A stretch of 9,074 nt of DNA, taken from an uncultured Collinsella sp. Lineage in GTDB: Bacteria; Actinomycetota; Coriobacteriia; Coriobacteriales; Coriobacteriaceae. The stretch's first letter is position 1; each line of letters opens with the position of its first letter. The notes beneath the pieces were generated by a model. That model searched no databases, had not been told where the DNA came from, and saw nothing but the letters and a program-made list of their open reading frames with translations. Below are positions 1-7,171 of this stretch, in pieces. The translations under genes and the position numbers were made by a program. The DNA is taken from the NCBI GenBank assembly GCA_900756725.1, contig CAAELJ010000119.1, forward strand, positions 1 to 9,074, given 5' to 3'.

Positions 1-1
1 C

Positions 2-514
2 CAAGCCACAACCGAGGGCCGCGTCTGCGCGCTCGAGTTCGACAAGTTTTGGTTCGTGGATGTCTACACGCCCAACGCCCAAAATGAGCTCGCGCGCATC
101 GATGTACGCATGGCCTGGGACGATGCCTATCGCGGCTTTTTGAGCGCACTTGAGCGCGAGACCGGCAAGCCCGTCGTAACCTGCGGCGACTTTAACGTGG
201 CGCACGAGGAGATCGACCTTAAGAACCCCAAGTCCAACCGCGGCAACGCCGGTTTTTCGGACGAGGAGCGCGGCAAGTTTACCGAGCTGCTCAACGCCGG
301 GTTTACCGATACCTGGCGCGCGGCAAACCCCGACGTCGAGGGCGTCTACAGCTGGTGGAGCTACCGCTTTAATGCTCGCAAGAACAACGCCGGCTGGCGC
401 ATCGATTATTTCCTGGTAAGTGATTCAATCGCCGGCAATGTGCGCGACGCCGGCATCCGCGGCGACATCTTCGGCAGCGACCACTGCCCCGTCACCCTCA
501 CGCTAGAACTCTAG
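2..514 (+). CDS. xth: Exodeoxyribonuclease III (ExoA/Xth type), 3' part only
   Basis: This is the C-terminal ~170 residues of an AP endonuclease / 3'-5' exonuclease of base-excision repair; the start lies left of the window. The frame is open from base 2, and the GTG at 56 is internal, not a start. Visible family motifs in order are YTPNAQNEL, the metal/catalytic loop CGDFNVAHEEIDL, the run NAGFSDEER, YSWWSYRF, GWRIDYF with the catalytic Asp, and the terminal GSDHCPV with the Asp-His pair. The closeness of these blocks to the Gram-positive ExoA form makes the call firm. Family members are about 250-280 residues, so roughly 80-100 are missing. The gene is convergent with the ECF operon, and a two-way terminator lies at 655-684. 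Confidence 0.95.
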   Translation, partial: QATTEGRVCALEFDKFWFVDVYTPNAQNELARIDVRMAWDDAYRGFLSALERETGKPVVTCGDFNVAHEEIDLKNPKSNRGNAGFSDEERGKFTELLNAGFTDTWRAANPDVEGVYSWWSYRFNARKNNAGWRIDYFLVSDSIAGNVRDAGIRGDIFGSDHCPVTLTLEL

Positions 515-587
515 CCCCAACCGATCCCCTGGGGGACAGAGGAAAACGGATCATTTTCACCTCGCGAGGAATCCACGCGGCCCACCC

Positions 588-747
588 GCCACGAAACTGG
601 CCCATCTACTACGTTTAAGCCACTACCCTCAACCACAGCGAACAACGCAAAAAGAAAACCGCAGGTAGAAAGCCTGCGGTTTTTCATAAAACGCGGTCAT
701 GGTCGGGAGTATCAAGCTAAACGTAGTAGATGGGCCAGTTTCGTGGC
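588..747. repeat. Inverted-repeat module A1 with 30-base perfect arms
   Basis: Bases 588-617 (starting GCCACGAAACTGG, ending CTACTACGTTTA) are the exact reverse complement of 718-747. The 100-base interior holds an A-rich run, a strong terminator hairpin (655-684) and the segment CGGTCATGGTCGGG. A perfect 30-base match far exceeds chance. The element is either a MITE-like insertion or a dispersed palindromic intergenic repeat that also acts as transcription terminator for xth and, from the other side, for the ECF operon. No clear target-site duplication is visible. Confidence 0.75.
655..684. terminator. Two-way intrinsic terminator inside A1
   Basis: The stem AAAACCGCAGG (655-665) pairs with CCTGCGGTTTT (673-683) around a 7-base loop. 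Ts follow on the + strand, and the A-run at 649-658 gives a U-run on the - strand, so it can stop transcription from xth and from the leftward operon. Confidence 0.85.
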
Positions 748-843
748 AAGCGCCGTCAACTGATTCCTTGGGGACGTCTGGGAACGGAAGAAAACGGATC
801 GATTTGGCTCTCTGAGGACCACGGCGCCCGTCATATCAGCCGG

Positions 844-1009
844 CCATTCCAAAACTATGCCGGATTACGGGGCTAAATCGCGAGCACCCAACCATACGCA
901 GCTTGGGAAAAATAAAACCGCAGGTAGACGGCTCGCCTATTTTCGAAAAATGACGGTATGGTCGGCCTATGCCAATCTGGCCCCGTAAACCGGCATAGTT
1001 TTGAAATGG
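844..1009. repeat. Inverted-repeat module A2, diverged relative of A1
   Basis: Arm 844-874 (CCATTCCAAAACTATGCC...) matches the reverse complement of 979-1009 at 28 of 31 positions. The interior repeats the A1 plan: an A-run, AAAACCGCAGGTAGA (915-929), a GCCT...TTTT stretch, then ATGACGGTATGGTCGG, close to GGTCATGGTCGGG in A1. The second half of the hairpin has changed (CTCGCCTATTTT in place of CCTGCGGTTTTT), so the core stem is lost. The arm sequence differs from A1 although the core is related. It ends 40 bases from the stop of the ECF S gene and probably forms a long stem in that transcript. Confidence 0.65.
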
Positions 1010-1049
1010 CACCGCAGCAGTATTGGTCCTTGCTCCAGCACAACCTGCC

Positions 1050-1763
1050 CTACAGTCCGTATTTCACGACAACACGGTTGATGCGGCGGCACCAGGGCTT
1101 GTACAGGGCGGCCAAGAACACACAGGTCGCGAGACCGTGCGTGATATCGAACGGCACCGCCGTGACAAGACGCGCCATGGCGCCCGCCCACGTGAGCGGC
1201 TGCACAAAGCCGATGATGTCGTAGGCGTTGATTACAACTCCATAGAGCGGGCCCGACGCAAAGCCGTAGGTCAGCAGCGCCGGCATGCGCACGGTGCCAT
1301 CGGCGCGATCAAAAGCGCCCGCATGCGCCAGCGCGCCGCCAACATAGCCAACCAGACCCCAGGCATACATCTGCCACGGCGTCCACATGCCCTGCCCAAA
1401 AAAGAAATTGCTGGTCAGCGCCGCCAGCGCACCGACCATGAAGCCGTTGCGTCGGCCCAACGTCGCCCCCGCGATAATAGCGATGGCGCTCACGGGTTTA
1501 AAGTCGGGAATGGGGCCGAACAAGATGCGGCCCGCCGCGGCCAGCGCCGCCAAAACCAGCGTTGGCATAATCTGGCGCAGGCCAGGTCGCGACGTCTCGT
1601 AACCCGCGAAGAACAGCGCAAGCACCAGCGCCACCACGACAAGCATGGCGAGCGCCGCCTGCTCAACGCCCGCCAGCAACGCCGCGGCCATCACCGCGGG
1701 AACCGCCAGCAGCAGCGGTATCTCCAGTTTTGCGAGTAGGCGCGCGACGCGATAATCCGTCAT
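1050..1763 (-). CDS. ECF transporter substrate-binding (S) component, substrate unknown
   Basis: This is a 237-residue hydrophobic membrane protein, last gene of the ECF importer operon. The start chosen is ATG 1763 (MTDYRVARLL), 4 bases after the stop of the ATPase gene; the open frame upstream to 1832 lies inside that gene. Residues ~67-90 (ALAAAGRILFGPIPDFKP) resemble the first helix of S components, where small alanines contact the T component, and ~105-147 (SNFFFGQGMWTPWQ) resemble uncharacterised ECF S proteins. I count about eight hydrophobic segments; the two at ~14-30 and ~36-53 are extra relative to the usual six. Charged residues are clustered in short loops and the tail is basic. 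Its position directly after T and A supports a dedicated transporter. A cobalamin-type substrate is possible from loose resemblance to CblT/CbrT-like proteins, but nothing in the sequence settles it. Confidence 0.85.
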   Translation of the reverse strand: MTDYRVARLLAKLEIPLLLAVPAVMAAALLAGVEQAALAMLVVVALVLALFFAGYETSRPGLRQIMPTLVLAALAAAGRILFGPIPDFKPVSAIAIIAGATLGRRNGFMVGALAALTSNFFFGQGMWTPWQMYAWGLVGYVGGALAHAGAFDRADGTVRMPALLTYGFASGPLYGVVINAYDIIGFVQPLTWAGAMARLVTAVPFDITHGLATCVFLAALYKPWCRRINRVVVKYGL

Positions 1764-1767
1764 CCCA

Positions 1768-3411
1768 TCACGCCCTATAAAACACGTTGTCGGCAAAGAA
1801 GTCGGCCGGCGGCTCCATGCAGGCAATCTCACCGTCGAACATCATGGCAATGTCATCGGCAACCTGCTCGGCAAAATCCAGATCGTGCGTGGCCATGATG
1901 ACGGTACCGCCAGCCTCCGCATGGCCACGCAGGGCGCGGGCGATGATGCGGCGGCTGGCCAGGTCCAAGCCCTTGGTGGGCTCATCGAGCAATAGCAGTT
2001 CGGGGCCAATCAGCAGCAGTTTTGCCAATGCAAGCAGTTGACGCTGTCCGCCCGAAAGATCGTACGGGTGGCGCCCATCCAGGCCCGACAGCCCCAGGCT
2101 CGCCGCGCGCTCCCGCGCCACAGCCTCGTCATATCCGCAGGTCGAAGCCCATTCCATCAGCTCATCGCGCACCGTCTCGGCAACCAGCAACGCCTTGGGA
2201 TTCTGAGGCAGCAGCGCTGCCGATCCCGCCCCGCGCTCCATATGCCCACGCTGCAACTTGACCGTCTTGGCCAGCACCGAAAGCATTGTCGACTTCCCGC
2301 AGCCGTTACCACCCACAACCGCATGCACCGCGCCAGCCGAGAACGCCGCATCGAGCCCACGCAGCACCCAGCCGGACGCCCGATCGTAGCGAAACCAGCT
2401 CCCTGCCAGGGTGGTAGCCGGCCCAGCGTGCATTTTTGGGAGTATTCGGCATCCACCGGCGCGCGATGGCGCCCCCGAGTCACCCTGCGGCAGTATTTGC
2501 GCCCCAAATTCAGCCGATTTGTCCGATTTCAGTCCTTTTTTTGCACCCGGAGCGCCCCCGCGCGGGTCCAAAGAGCCCGGCTGGCCACTGGCGCTGCTGA
2601 AAACTCCGTTTTTTGCACGCCGCGAGGCACCCCACCCCGGCACCTCGCCAGAAAACAGCTCTTCACGGTGCCCCAGGGAGGCAATGTCAGCCACCTCGCA
2701 CACGCGTCCGTCCTCAATCCGGTACGCGCACGTCGCGTATTCGAGCATCGGGCGCGGCTGGTGCGTTGCCACGACAACCGTGCAGCCCAACTCGCGATTC
2801 ACGCGAAACAGTGCGTGCAGAAAACTCTTCTCGGCAACGGGATCGAGCTGAGACGTGGGCTCGTCGAGCAGCAGCACACGCGGGCGCAGTGCCAGGACGG
2901 CGGCAAGCGACAGCAGCTGCTTGCGGCCACCCGAAAGCGTATCGGTATCGCGATGAAGCCAGTCCTCCAGACCAAAGAAATAGCTGGTCTCGGCAACACG
3001 GCGGCGCATCTCGTCGCGCGACATGCCTAGGTTTTCCAGGCCAAACGCCATCTCGTGCCACACGGTTTCGCACACGATCTGGTTCTCGGGGTCCTGAAAC
3101 ACATAGCCCACGCGCTCCGCGGACGCTCGAACGTCCATGTCGGCAACGCTCTCGCCCAGCACGCGCAGCTCGCCAGCGCACGCGCCCGTCGGCGAAATCT
3201 CGGGCTTGAGCAGCGAGAGCAGCGTTGACTTACCCGACCCGGTACCACCCACCAGCAGTGCAAACGCACCTTGAGGAACAAACCAGTCGAGCCCGTCGAG
3301 CACCGGCGCCTCAGCCCCGGGGTAGGTAAAGCTCAGCCCCCGCACCTCAATCGCCGACATATCCGGGCCGCACGCCGCGCCCGACACCGGGCCCCTATCC
3401 AACCGAGCCAT
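1768..3411 (-). CDS. ECF transporter double ATPase (fused EcfA-EcfA'), 547 aa
   Basis: Two complete ABC ATPase domains in one chain power the importer at the inner face of the membrane. Domain 1 (~20-250): Walker A GGTGSGKS (55-62), Q-loop FQDPENQ (Q106), signature LSGGRKQ (159-165), Walker B LLLDEP (179-184), switch His217. Domain 2 (~332-540): Walker A GGNGCGKS (367-374), LLPQNP (Q403), LSGGQRQ (452-458), LLLLDEP (472-478), His509. All catalytic residues are present in both, so both sites should bind and hydrolyse ATP. Start ATG 3411 overlaps the upstream stop (TGATG) and has GAAGAGG 8 bases before it, suggesting translational coupling; ATG 3360 (MSAIEV) is a weaker alternative. The linker, residues ~264-329, is low-complexity and is encoded by the inverted-repeat insert at 2426-2620. 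ECF ATPases are more often two separate proteins; fused forms are known. Confidence 0.95.
   Translation of the reverse strand: MARLDRGPVSGAACGPDMSAIEVRGLSFTYPGAEAPVLDGLDWFVPQGAFALLVGGTGSGKSTLLSLLKPEISPTGACAGELRVLGESVADMDVRASAERVGYVFQDPENQIVCETVWHEMAFGLENLGMSRDEMRRRVAETSYFFGLEDWLHRDTDTLSGGRKQLLSLAAVLALRPRVLLLDEPTSQLDPVAEKSFLHALFRVNRELGCTVVVATHQPRPMLEYATCAYRIEDGRVCEVADIASLGHREELFSGEVPGWGASRRAKNGVFSSASGQPGSLDPRGGAPGAKKGLKSDKSAEFGAQILPQGDSGAPSRAGGCRILPKMHAGPATTLAGSWFRYDRASGWVLRGLDAAFSAGAVHAVVGGNGCGKSTMLSVLAKTVKLQRGHMERGAGSAALLPQNPKALLVAETVRDELMEWASTCGYDEAVARERAASLGLSGLDGRHPYDLSGGQRQLLALAKLLLIGPELLLLDEPTKGLDLASRRIIARALRGHAEAGGTVIMATHDLDFAEQVADDIAMMFDGEIACMEPPADFFADNVFYRA
2426..2620. mobile_element. 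In-frame palindromic insert (element C) within the ATPase linker
   Basis: Ends 2426-2450 and 2596-2620 are imperfect inverted repeats: GCGTGCA, then five Ts at one end against As at the other, then a shared GGAGTxTTCxGC, about 17 of 25 positions matching. The 195-base length is exactly 65 codons and free of stops in the host frame, giving residues ~264-329 (start RAKNGVFSS, end ILPKMHA). Its product is rich in Gly, Ala, Ser, Lys and Pro and matches nothing expected of an ABC domain, while both flanking domains are intact. I infer a small palindromic element tolerated in a linker, comparable to the Rickettsia palindromic elements found inside genes. A native low-complexity linker with chance symmetry is the alternative. 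No target duplication is obvious. Confidence 0.55.
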
Positions 3412-4388
3412 CAGCCAAACCTCTTCTCGTCAATCGCGTGCAACACACAGGGCAACACCATCCAAGCCGCGTACACAATATAGCCAGGCCACGGCGCCGG
3501 CACCGATAGTTGCGGGTAAAACGAATACTGCGCCATCACGGTCCACGCCACTGCTGTCGTGGCCACGCCAAACAGCGCAAGCCCAACCAGCGCGGCAACA
3601 TCGCCGCGCCCCAGCCGATACCGCGCGTACGTCGTGCGGCGTGTCGCGGCGCCCCACCCACGGGAGCGCATAGCGTCCGCGCGCTCCAGCGAATCTTCCA
3701 TGCCCCAGCCCATCAACACGCTCGACGCCCGCAGGCGCGAGCGCGCGGGGTCGGCCGGCGCGCGGCCAGGCACATCAATCGCATCCTGCACCGCCAGCAC
3801 CGTACGACCGCGGCGCAAAAACTGCGGGATAAGCCGCATGCACATCGAGATCATGAGCGCGATCACCGGCGCGGCGTTACCCAAAAGCGCAAGCACCTTG
3901 TCGTAGTCAAGCATCGATGCCGCCGCCTCAAACCACAGCACGCTCGCCACAAACAGCCCGCCCATGCACAGGCCGTAAACCATGCTCTCTAGATACACCG
4001 CACGCATGCCAATACGGAACAGCTCCGTCGAGCCCGAGGCGCTAAACAGCGGATTGAGCACCGCGATGATCAAAATCACCGGCAGCTGCCAGCGAAGCGC
4101 CCCCAACGTGCGCGCGGCGCCGCGCGTCGCAAACCCGTACGCCAACCCGCCCGCAAACGACAGCGCGATCAGCACCGGTTGCATCGAGAACATGGTGAGC
4201 CCCAACGTCAGCACCATGTAGAGCGCCGGCACCGCCGGATGCGACATCGAAAATGCCGCGACGGGCTCGTTGCCCGATTCCTCTCGCATGATATCCACGG
4301 GCACCCCCATCCCCTCGCTCAAACGCCAACGCCGCAGCGCCGCCGCCATGCACAACCAGCGCAAATACCACGCCGGCGGCAGCGACAT
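3411..4388 (-). CDS. ECF transporter transmembrane (T) component, EcfT family
   Basis: The energy-coupling membrane protein that links the ATPase pair to the S component; first gene of the operon. Hydrophobic segments are visible at about 53-85, 102-117, 134-154, 167-186, 265-287 and 300-318. Between the fourth and fifth lies the long cytoplasmic region with the charged coupling helices: MRLIPQFLRRGRTVLAVQDA (184-203) and ERADAMRSRGW (235-245), the latter carrying the Arg-Gly motif that docks on ATPases. The start is uncertain: ATG 4388 gives 325 residues but has no Shine-Dalgarno, and the first ~45 residues are not membrane-like. GTG 4304 has GAGGGG about six bases upstream, and ATG 4310, 4289 and 4247 are also in frame. 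The stop overlaps the ATPase start by one base. Confidence 0.9.
   Translation of the reverse strand: MSLPPAWYLRWLCMAAALRRWRLSEGMGVPVDIMREESGNEPVAAFSMSHPAVPALYMVLTLGLTMFSMQPVLIALSFAGGLAYGFATRGAARTLGALRWQLPVILIIAVLNPLFSASGSTELFRIGMRAVYLESMVYGLCMGGLFVASVLWFEAAASMLDYDKVLALLGNAAPVIALMISMCMRLIPQFLRRGRTVLAVQDAIDVPGRAPADPARSRLRASSVLMGWGMEDSLERADAMRSRGWGAATRRTTYARYRLGRGDVAALVGLALFGVATTAVAWTVMAQYSFYPQLSVPAPWPGYIVYAAWMVLPCVLHAIDEKRFG
3420..3426 (-). promoter_or_regulatory. Ribosome binding site deciding the ATPase start
   Basis: GAAGAGG on the - strand lies inside the end of the T gene, 8 bases before ATG 3411. With the TGATG overlap it favours 3411 over the later ATG at 3360. Confidence 0.6.
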
Positions 4389-4434
4389 CGGCCGTCACGC
4401 GTCAATCGTTACGCGCTCATCATATGCCTGCGGT

Positions 4435-4462
4435 ATCATATTGCGCCGTGTATCGTTTCCAA
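4435..4462 (-). promoter_or_regulatory. Probable sigma70-type promoter of the ECF operon
   Basis: Read leftward, TTGGAA (4462-4457) and TATGAT (4440-4435) are separated by 16 bases, putting the start of the transcript near 4428, about 40 bases before ATG 4388. The site sits in the 106-base gap shared with divergent glmU, so the two promoters probably lie close together or overlap. For glmU I see only TATAAC (4474-4479) without a good -35, and it would leave a very short leader. The gap is too short for a riboswitch and shows no cobalamin-box-like element. Confidence 0.5.
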
Positions 4463-4484
4463 ACACACGTCTCTATAACGTAAC

Positions 4485-4490
4485 AGGAGA
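4485..4490 (+). promoter_or_regulatory. Shine-Dalgarno of glmU
   Basis: AGGAGA followed by TCAC and ATG 4495. It fixes the glmU start and rules out the longer open frame beginning at 4270. Confidence 0.8.
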
Positions 4491-4494
4491 TCAC

Positions 4495-5907
4495 ATGGAC
4501 GCAACCGCAATTATCCTCGCCGCCGGCGAGGGCACCCGCATGAAGTCGAACCACTGCAAGGTTTCGCACAAGATCCTGGGTAAGCCCATGGTCCAGTGGA
4601 TCGTCGACGCCACCATCAAGGCCGGCTGCAGCCGCGTCGTGGTCGTCATCGGCAGCCACGCCGACGAAATGCGCGCCCTTATCGACGGCGCCTACGCCAA
4701 CAGCGCCACCAAGGTCGAGTGCGTCGAGCAGACCGAGCGCCTGGGCACCGGCCACGCCGTAAAGGTCGCGCTCGAGGCCTGCGGCATCACGCAAGGCCCC
4801 GTCGTCGTGCTCAACGGCGACCTGCCGCTCATCACTGCCGACACCGTCGCCAAGTTCGCGCAGACCGTCGCCACCGGCGAGCTCGCCTGCACCGTCATGA
4901 CCATGACCCCGCCCGACCCCTTCGGCTACGGCCGTATCAAGCTGGGCGCCGACGGCCAGATTGAGCGCATCATCGAGCAGAAGGACTGCACGCCCGAGCA
5001 GGCCGCCACGCTGCTCGAGTGCAACGCCGGCTGCTACGCCTTCGACGGCGCGCAGCTCGCCGCACACATTGACGAGATCGGCAACGACAACGCGCAGTCC
5101 GAGTACTACCTGCCCGACATGCTCGAGATACTCAAAGGCCACGGCCAGGCAGTCTCCATCTTCCACTGCGACGACTACCGCGACGGCCTGGGCGTCAACA
5201 GCCGCATCCAACTCGCGCAGCTCACCGCCATCGCGCGCGACCGCATCAACGAGCACTGGATGGCCGAGGGCGTTACCTTCATCGATCCCACGCAGGCCTG
5301 GATCGGCCCCGACGTCGTTATCGGCCGCGACACCGTCGTGTGGCCTCAGACGCACCTGATCGGCCACGTCACCGTGGGCGAGGAGTGCCAGCTCGGCCCC
5401 AACAGCCGCCTCACCGACACCACCGTCGGCAGCGGCTGCATCATCGATGAGACCATCGCCATCGAGGCCGTCATCGAGAACGGCGTCGACTGCGGCCCGC
5501 GCGCCTACCTGCGCCCGGGCACCCACATGCTCGACGGCTCCAAGGCCGGCACGCACGTGGAGATCAAGAAGTCCACGATCGGCGAGGGCTCCAAGGTGCC
5601 GCACCTGTCCTACATCGGCGACACCACCATGGGCTCCGGCGTTAACGTGGGCGCAGGCTCCATCACCTGCAACTACGACGGCGTGCACAAGCACAAGACT
5701 GTCATCGGCAAGGATGCCTTCATCGGCTCCGACACCATGATGGTCGCGCCCGCCCAGATCGGCGACGGCGCGCTCGTGGCAGCCGGCTCCGTCATCACCG
5801 AGCCGGTCCCGGCAGACGCGCTCGGACTGGGCCGCGCCCGTCAGGTAAATATTGAGGGCTGGGCCGCCGATTATCGCCGCCGTCTGCACGAGGACGACGA
5901 GGTATAA
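4495..5907 (+). CDS. glmU: Bifunctional GlmU: UDP-GlcNAc pyrophosphorylase / GlcN-1-P acetyltransferase
   Basis: Makes UDP-N-acetylglucosamine for peptidoglycan in two cytosolic steps: acetylation of glucosamine-1-phosphate, then uridylyl transfer. The 470-residue length is close to the usual ~455-460. The N-terminal domain (1-~230) has LAAGEGTRMKS (8-18) and Lys22, EQTERLGTGHAV (78-89), NGDLP (107-111, metal Asp109), FGYGRI (143-148) and ECNAGCYAF. The C-terminal left-handed beta-helix (~260-450) has many hexapeptide I/V-G repeats and the acetyltransferase residues: Arg340 in YLRPGT, Lys358, His370 and Tyr373 in VPHLSYIGD, and NVGAGSITCNYDG (384-396). The nucleotide loop carries Cys21 where Pro is common, a mild variant. 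It is monocistronic in appearance, with a terminator at 5925-5957. Confidence 0.97.
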   Translation: MDATAIILAAGEGTRMKSNHCKVSHKILGKPMVQWIVDATIKAGCSRVVVVIGSHADEMRALIDGAYANSATKVECVEQTERLGTGHAVKVALEACGITQGPVVVLNGDLPLITADTVAKFAQTVATGELACTVMTMTPPDPFGYGRIKLGADGQIERIIEQKDCTPEQAATLLECNAGCYAFDGAQLAAHIDEIGNDNAQSEYYLPDMLEILKGHGQAVSIFHCDDYRDGLGVNSRIQLAQLTAIARDRINEHWMAEGVTFIDPTQAWIGPDVVIGRDTVVWPQTHLIGHVTVGEECQLGPNSRLTDTTVGSGCIIDETIAIEAVIENGVDCGPRAYLRPGTHMLDGSKAGTHVEIKKSTIGEGSKVPHLSYIGDTTMGSGVNVGAGSITCNYDGVHKHKTVIGKDAFIGSDTMMVAPAQIGDGALVAAGSVITEPVPADALGLGRARQVNIEGWAADYRRRLHEDDEV

Positions 5908-5924
5908 CGTTTTACCAAGCATCT

Positions 5925-5957
5925 AAGGAGCTGTTCCCGTGGGGACGGCTCCTTTTT
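5925..5957 (+). terminator. Intrinsic terminator of glmU
   Basis: AAGGAGC (5925-5931) pairs with GCTCCTT (5948-5954); an inner stem TGTTCCC/GGGGACG extends it, and a run of five Ts follows. Confidence 0.85.
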
Positions 5958-6001
5958 CTATGCTGACCTGCGCGGCCGGATGAGTGGTCGGTTCGTGTCC
6001 G

Positions 6002-6054
6002 TTGACGGTAAAGACGTTATCAAGACTCGATAAACCCCGCTACGCGGTTACAAT
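6002..6054 (+). promoter_or_regulatory. Possible prs promoter region
   Basis: TTGACG (6002-6007) is a good -35 but has no matching -10 at the normal distance; TACAAT (6049-6054) is a fair -10 without a good -35. One of them probably belongs to the prs promoter. The terminator after glmU means prs needs its own. Confidence 0.3.
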
Positions 6055-6098
6055 GCAACAAGGCATCTATATGGCATTCGATATAAAGGAGAAGGGTA

Positions 6099-7085
6099 AT
6101 GCCGATTAATGATCCCGAGAAGTCGGAGAATATGCGCAAGTCCATCCGCGTGTATTCCGGTTCCTCCAACCGTCCCCTCGCTCAGAAGATTGCTGAGTAC
6201 CTTGGGGTCGAGCTTTCGGGCCTTACGCTAAAGCAGTTCGCCAATGGTGAGATTTACGCCCGCTACGACGAGACCGTCCGCGGCGCCGACGTCTTCCTGA
6301 TTCAGTCCGTGGCCGGCGGCAACGTCAACGACATGCTCATGGAGCTGCTCATCGCCACCGACGCTGCCAAGCGCGCATCCGCCCGCTCCATCACCGCCGT
6401 TATCACCCACTACGGCTATGCCCGCCAGGACCGCAAGGCCGGCCCGCGCGAGCCCATCACCGCCCGCCTCGTCGCCAACCTGCTCGAGCGCGCCGGTGTC
6501 AACCGCATCATCACCCTCGACCTGCACCAGGGTCAGATCCAGGGCTTCTTCGATATCCCTGTTAACCACCTGTCCGCACTGCCGCTGTTTGGCCAGTACT
6601 ACAACAACATGCACTTCGACACCGACAACCTGGTTGTCGTCTCCCCCGACGTGGGTCGCGCCAAGGCCGCCAAGAAGCTGTCCGACATGCTCGGCTGCGA
6701 CCTGGCCATCGCCCACAAGGGCCGTCCGCGCCACAACGCCGCCGAGGTCATGGGCATCATCGGTGACATCAAGGGCAAGACCTGCGTCATCAACGACGAC
6801 ATGATCGACACCGCTGGCACCCTGTGCGCCAACGTCAAGGAGCTCAAGGCTATGGGCGCTGGCGACATCTACGTCTGCGCCACCCACGGCATCTTCTCCG
6901 GTCCGGCCATCGAGCGTCTGAACGACGCCCCGATCGTCGAGTGCGTCGTCACCGATGCCATCCCTGTCGAGGTCGGCGGCAAGATCAAGACCATCTCGGT
7001 CGCCGAGGAGTTCGCTCAGGCCATCTCCGCCGTCTACCACGAGGAGCCCGTCTCCACGCTCGTCGGCGGCGACTTCGCGCTGTAG
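6099..7085 (+). CDS. prs: Ribose-phosphate pyrophosphokinase (PRPP synthase, class I)
   Basis: Makes 5-phosphoribosyl-1-pyrophosphate from ribose-5-phosphate and ATP, feeding purine, pyrimidine, NAD, histidine and tryptophan synthesis in the cytosol. The 328 residues are slightly more than the usual ~315 because of about 12 extra N-terminal residues. Motifs in order: FANGEIYARYDETVRG (47-62), the flexible ATP loop RQDRKAGPREPI (109-120), TLDLHQGQIQGFF (139-151), VVVSPDVGRAKAA (179-191), HKGRPRHN (206-213) and the PRPP-binding loop DDMIDTAGT (233-241). Start ATG 6099 has AAGGAG at 6086-6091. ATG 6132 (MRKSIRVYSG) would give the standard length but lacks such a site. It is followed by a strong terminator, so it is probably expressed alone. 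Confidence 0.97.
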   Translation: MPINDPEKSENMRKSIRVYSGSSNRPLAQKIAEYLGVELSGLTLKQFANGEIYARYDETVRGADVFLIQSVAGGNVNDMLMELLIATDAAKRASARSITAVITHYGYARQDRKAGPREPITARLVANLLERAGVNRIITLDLHQGQIQGFFDIPVNHLSALPLFGQYYNNMHFDTDNLVVVSPDVGRAKAAKKLSDMLGCDLAIAHKGRPRHNAAEVMGIIGDIKGKTCVINDDMIDTAGTLCANVKELKAMGAGDIYVCATHGIFSGPAIERLNDAPIVECVVTDAIPVEVGGKIKTISVAEEFAQAISAVYHEEPVSTLVGGDFAL

Positions 7086-7118
7086 CCTGACGCGCATCGC
7101 ATCATCTTTGATGCTTTT

Positions 7119-7150
7119 AAAGGGTCGGAAGCTCGCTTCCGACCCTTTTT
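7119..7150 (+). terminator. Intrinsic terminator of prs
   Basis: A long GC-rich stem, AAAGGGTCGGAAGC (7119-7132) against GCTTCCGACCCTTT (7135-7148), followed by Ts. It ends 21 bases before inverted-repeat element B1, so B1 sits outside the prs transcript. Confidence 0.9.
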
Positions 7151-7171
7151 CTATCCCTCGCCAACCTTCCC

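Larger units (their letters stand above)
523..836. repeat. Repeated spacer segment, two diverged copies around module A1
   Basis: Two stretches, about 523-585 and 764-836, resemble each other. Each has a G-run followed by GAC (531-537 and 770-774), then a shared GAAAACGGATC (542-552 and 790-800), then a pyrimidine-rich piece ending in GAGGA and CCACG. The first lies just before inverted-repeat module A1 and the second just before module A2, so the gap appears to be a duplicated unit (segment plus module). There is no coding potential. The motif TTGGGGACGT (768-777) recurs inverted at 8927-8936. What it does is unknown. Confidence 0.5.

Noticed and set aside
1764..1832. 23-codon N-terminal extension of the S component
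   Set aside because: It lies within the ATPase gene; ATG 1763 gives a normal 4-base gap and an ordinary protein start.
2038..3209. Several open frames of 146-330 codons on the + strand inside the ATPase gene
   Set aside because: Arg/Pro/Ala-rich shadows without domains; the two ABC domains on the - strand are unambiguous.
4270..4494. 75-codon N-terminal extension of glmU
   Set aside because: It overlaps the divergent T gene and the promoter gap; ATG 4495 has a good Shine-Dalgarno and begins at the expected GlmU N terminus.
4389..4494. Riboswitch upstream of the ECF operon
   Set aside because: The gap is only 106 bases and contains promoter-like hexamers but no convincing aptamer-like paired regions.
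4420..5922. 500-codon open frame on the - strand, antisense to glmU
   Set aside because: It is a codon-bias shadow of a GC-rich gene: the product is Ala/Gly/Val/Asp-rich with no domain, and glmU is certain on the + strand.
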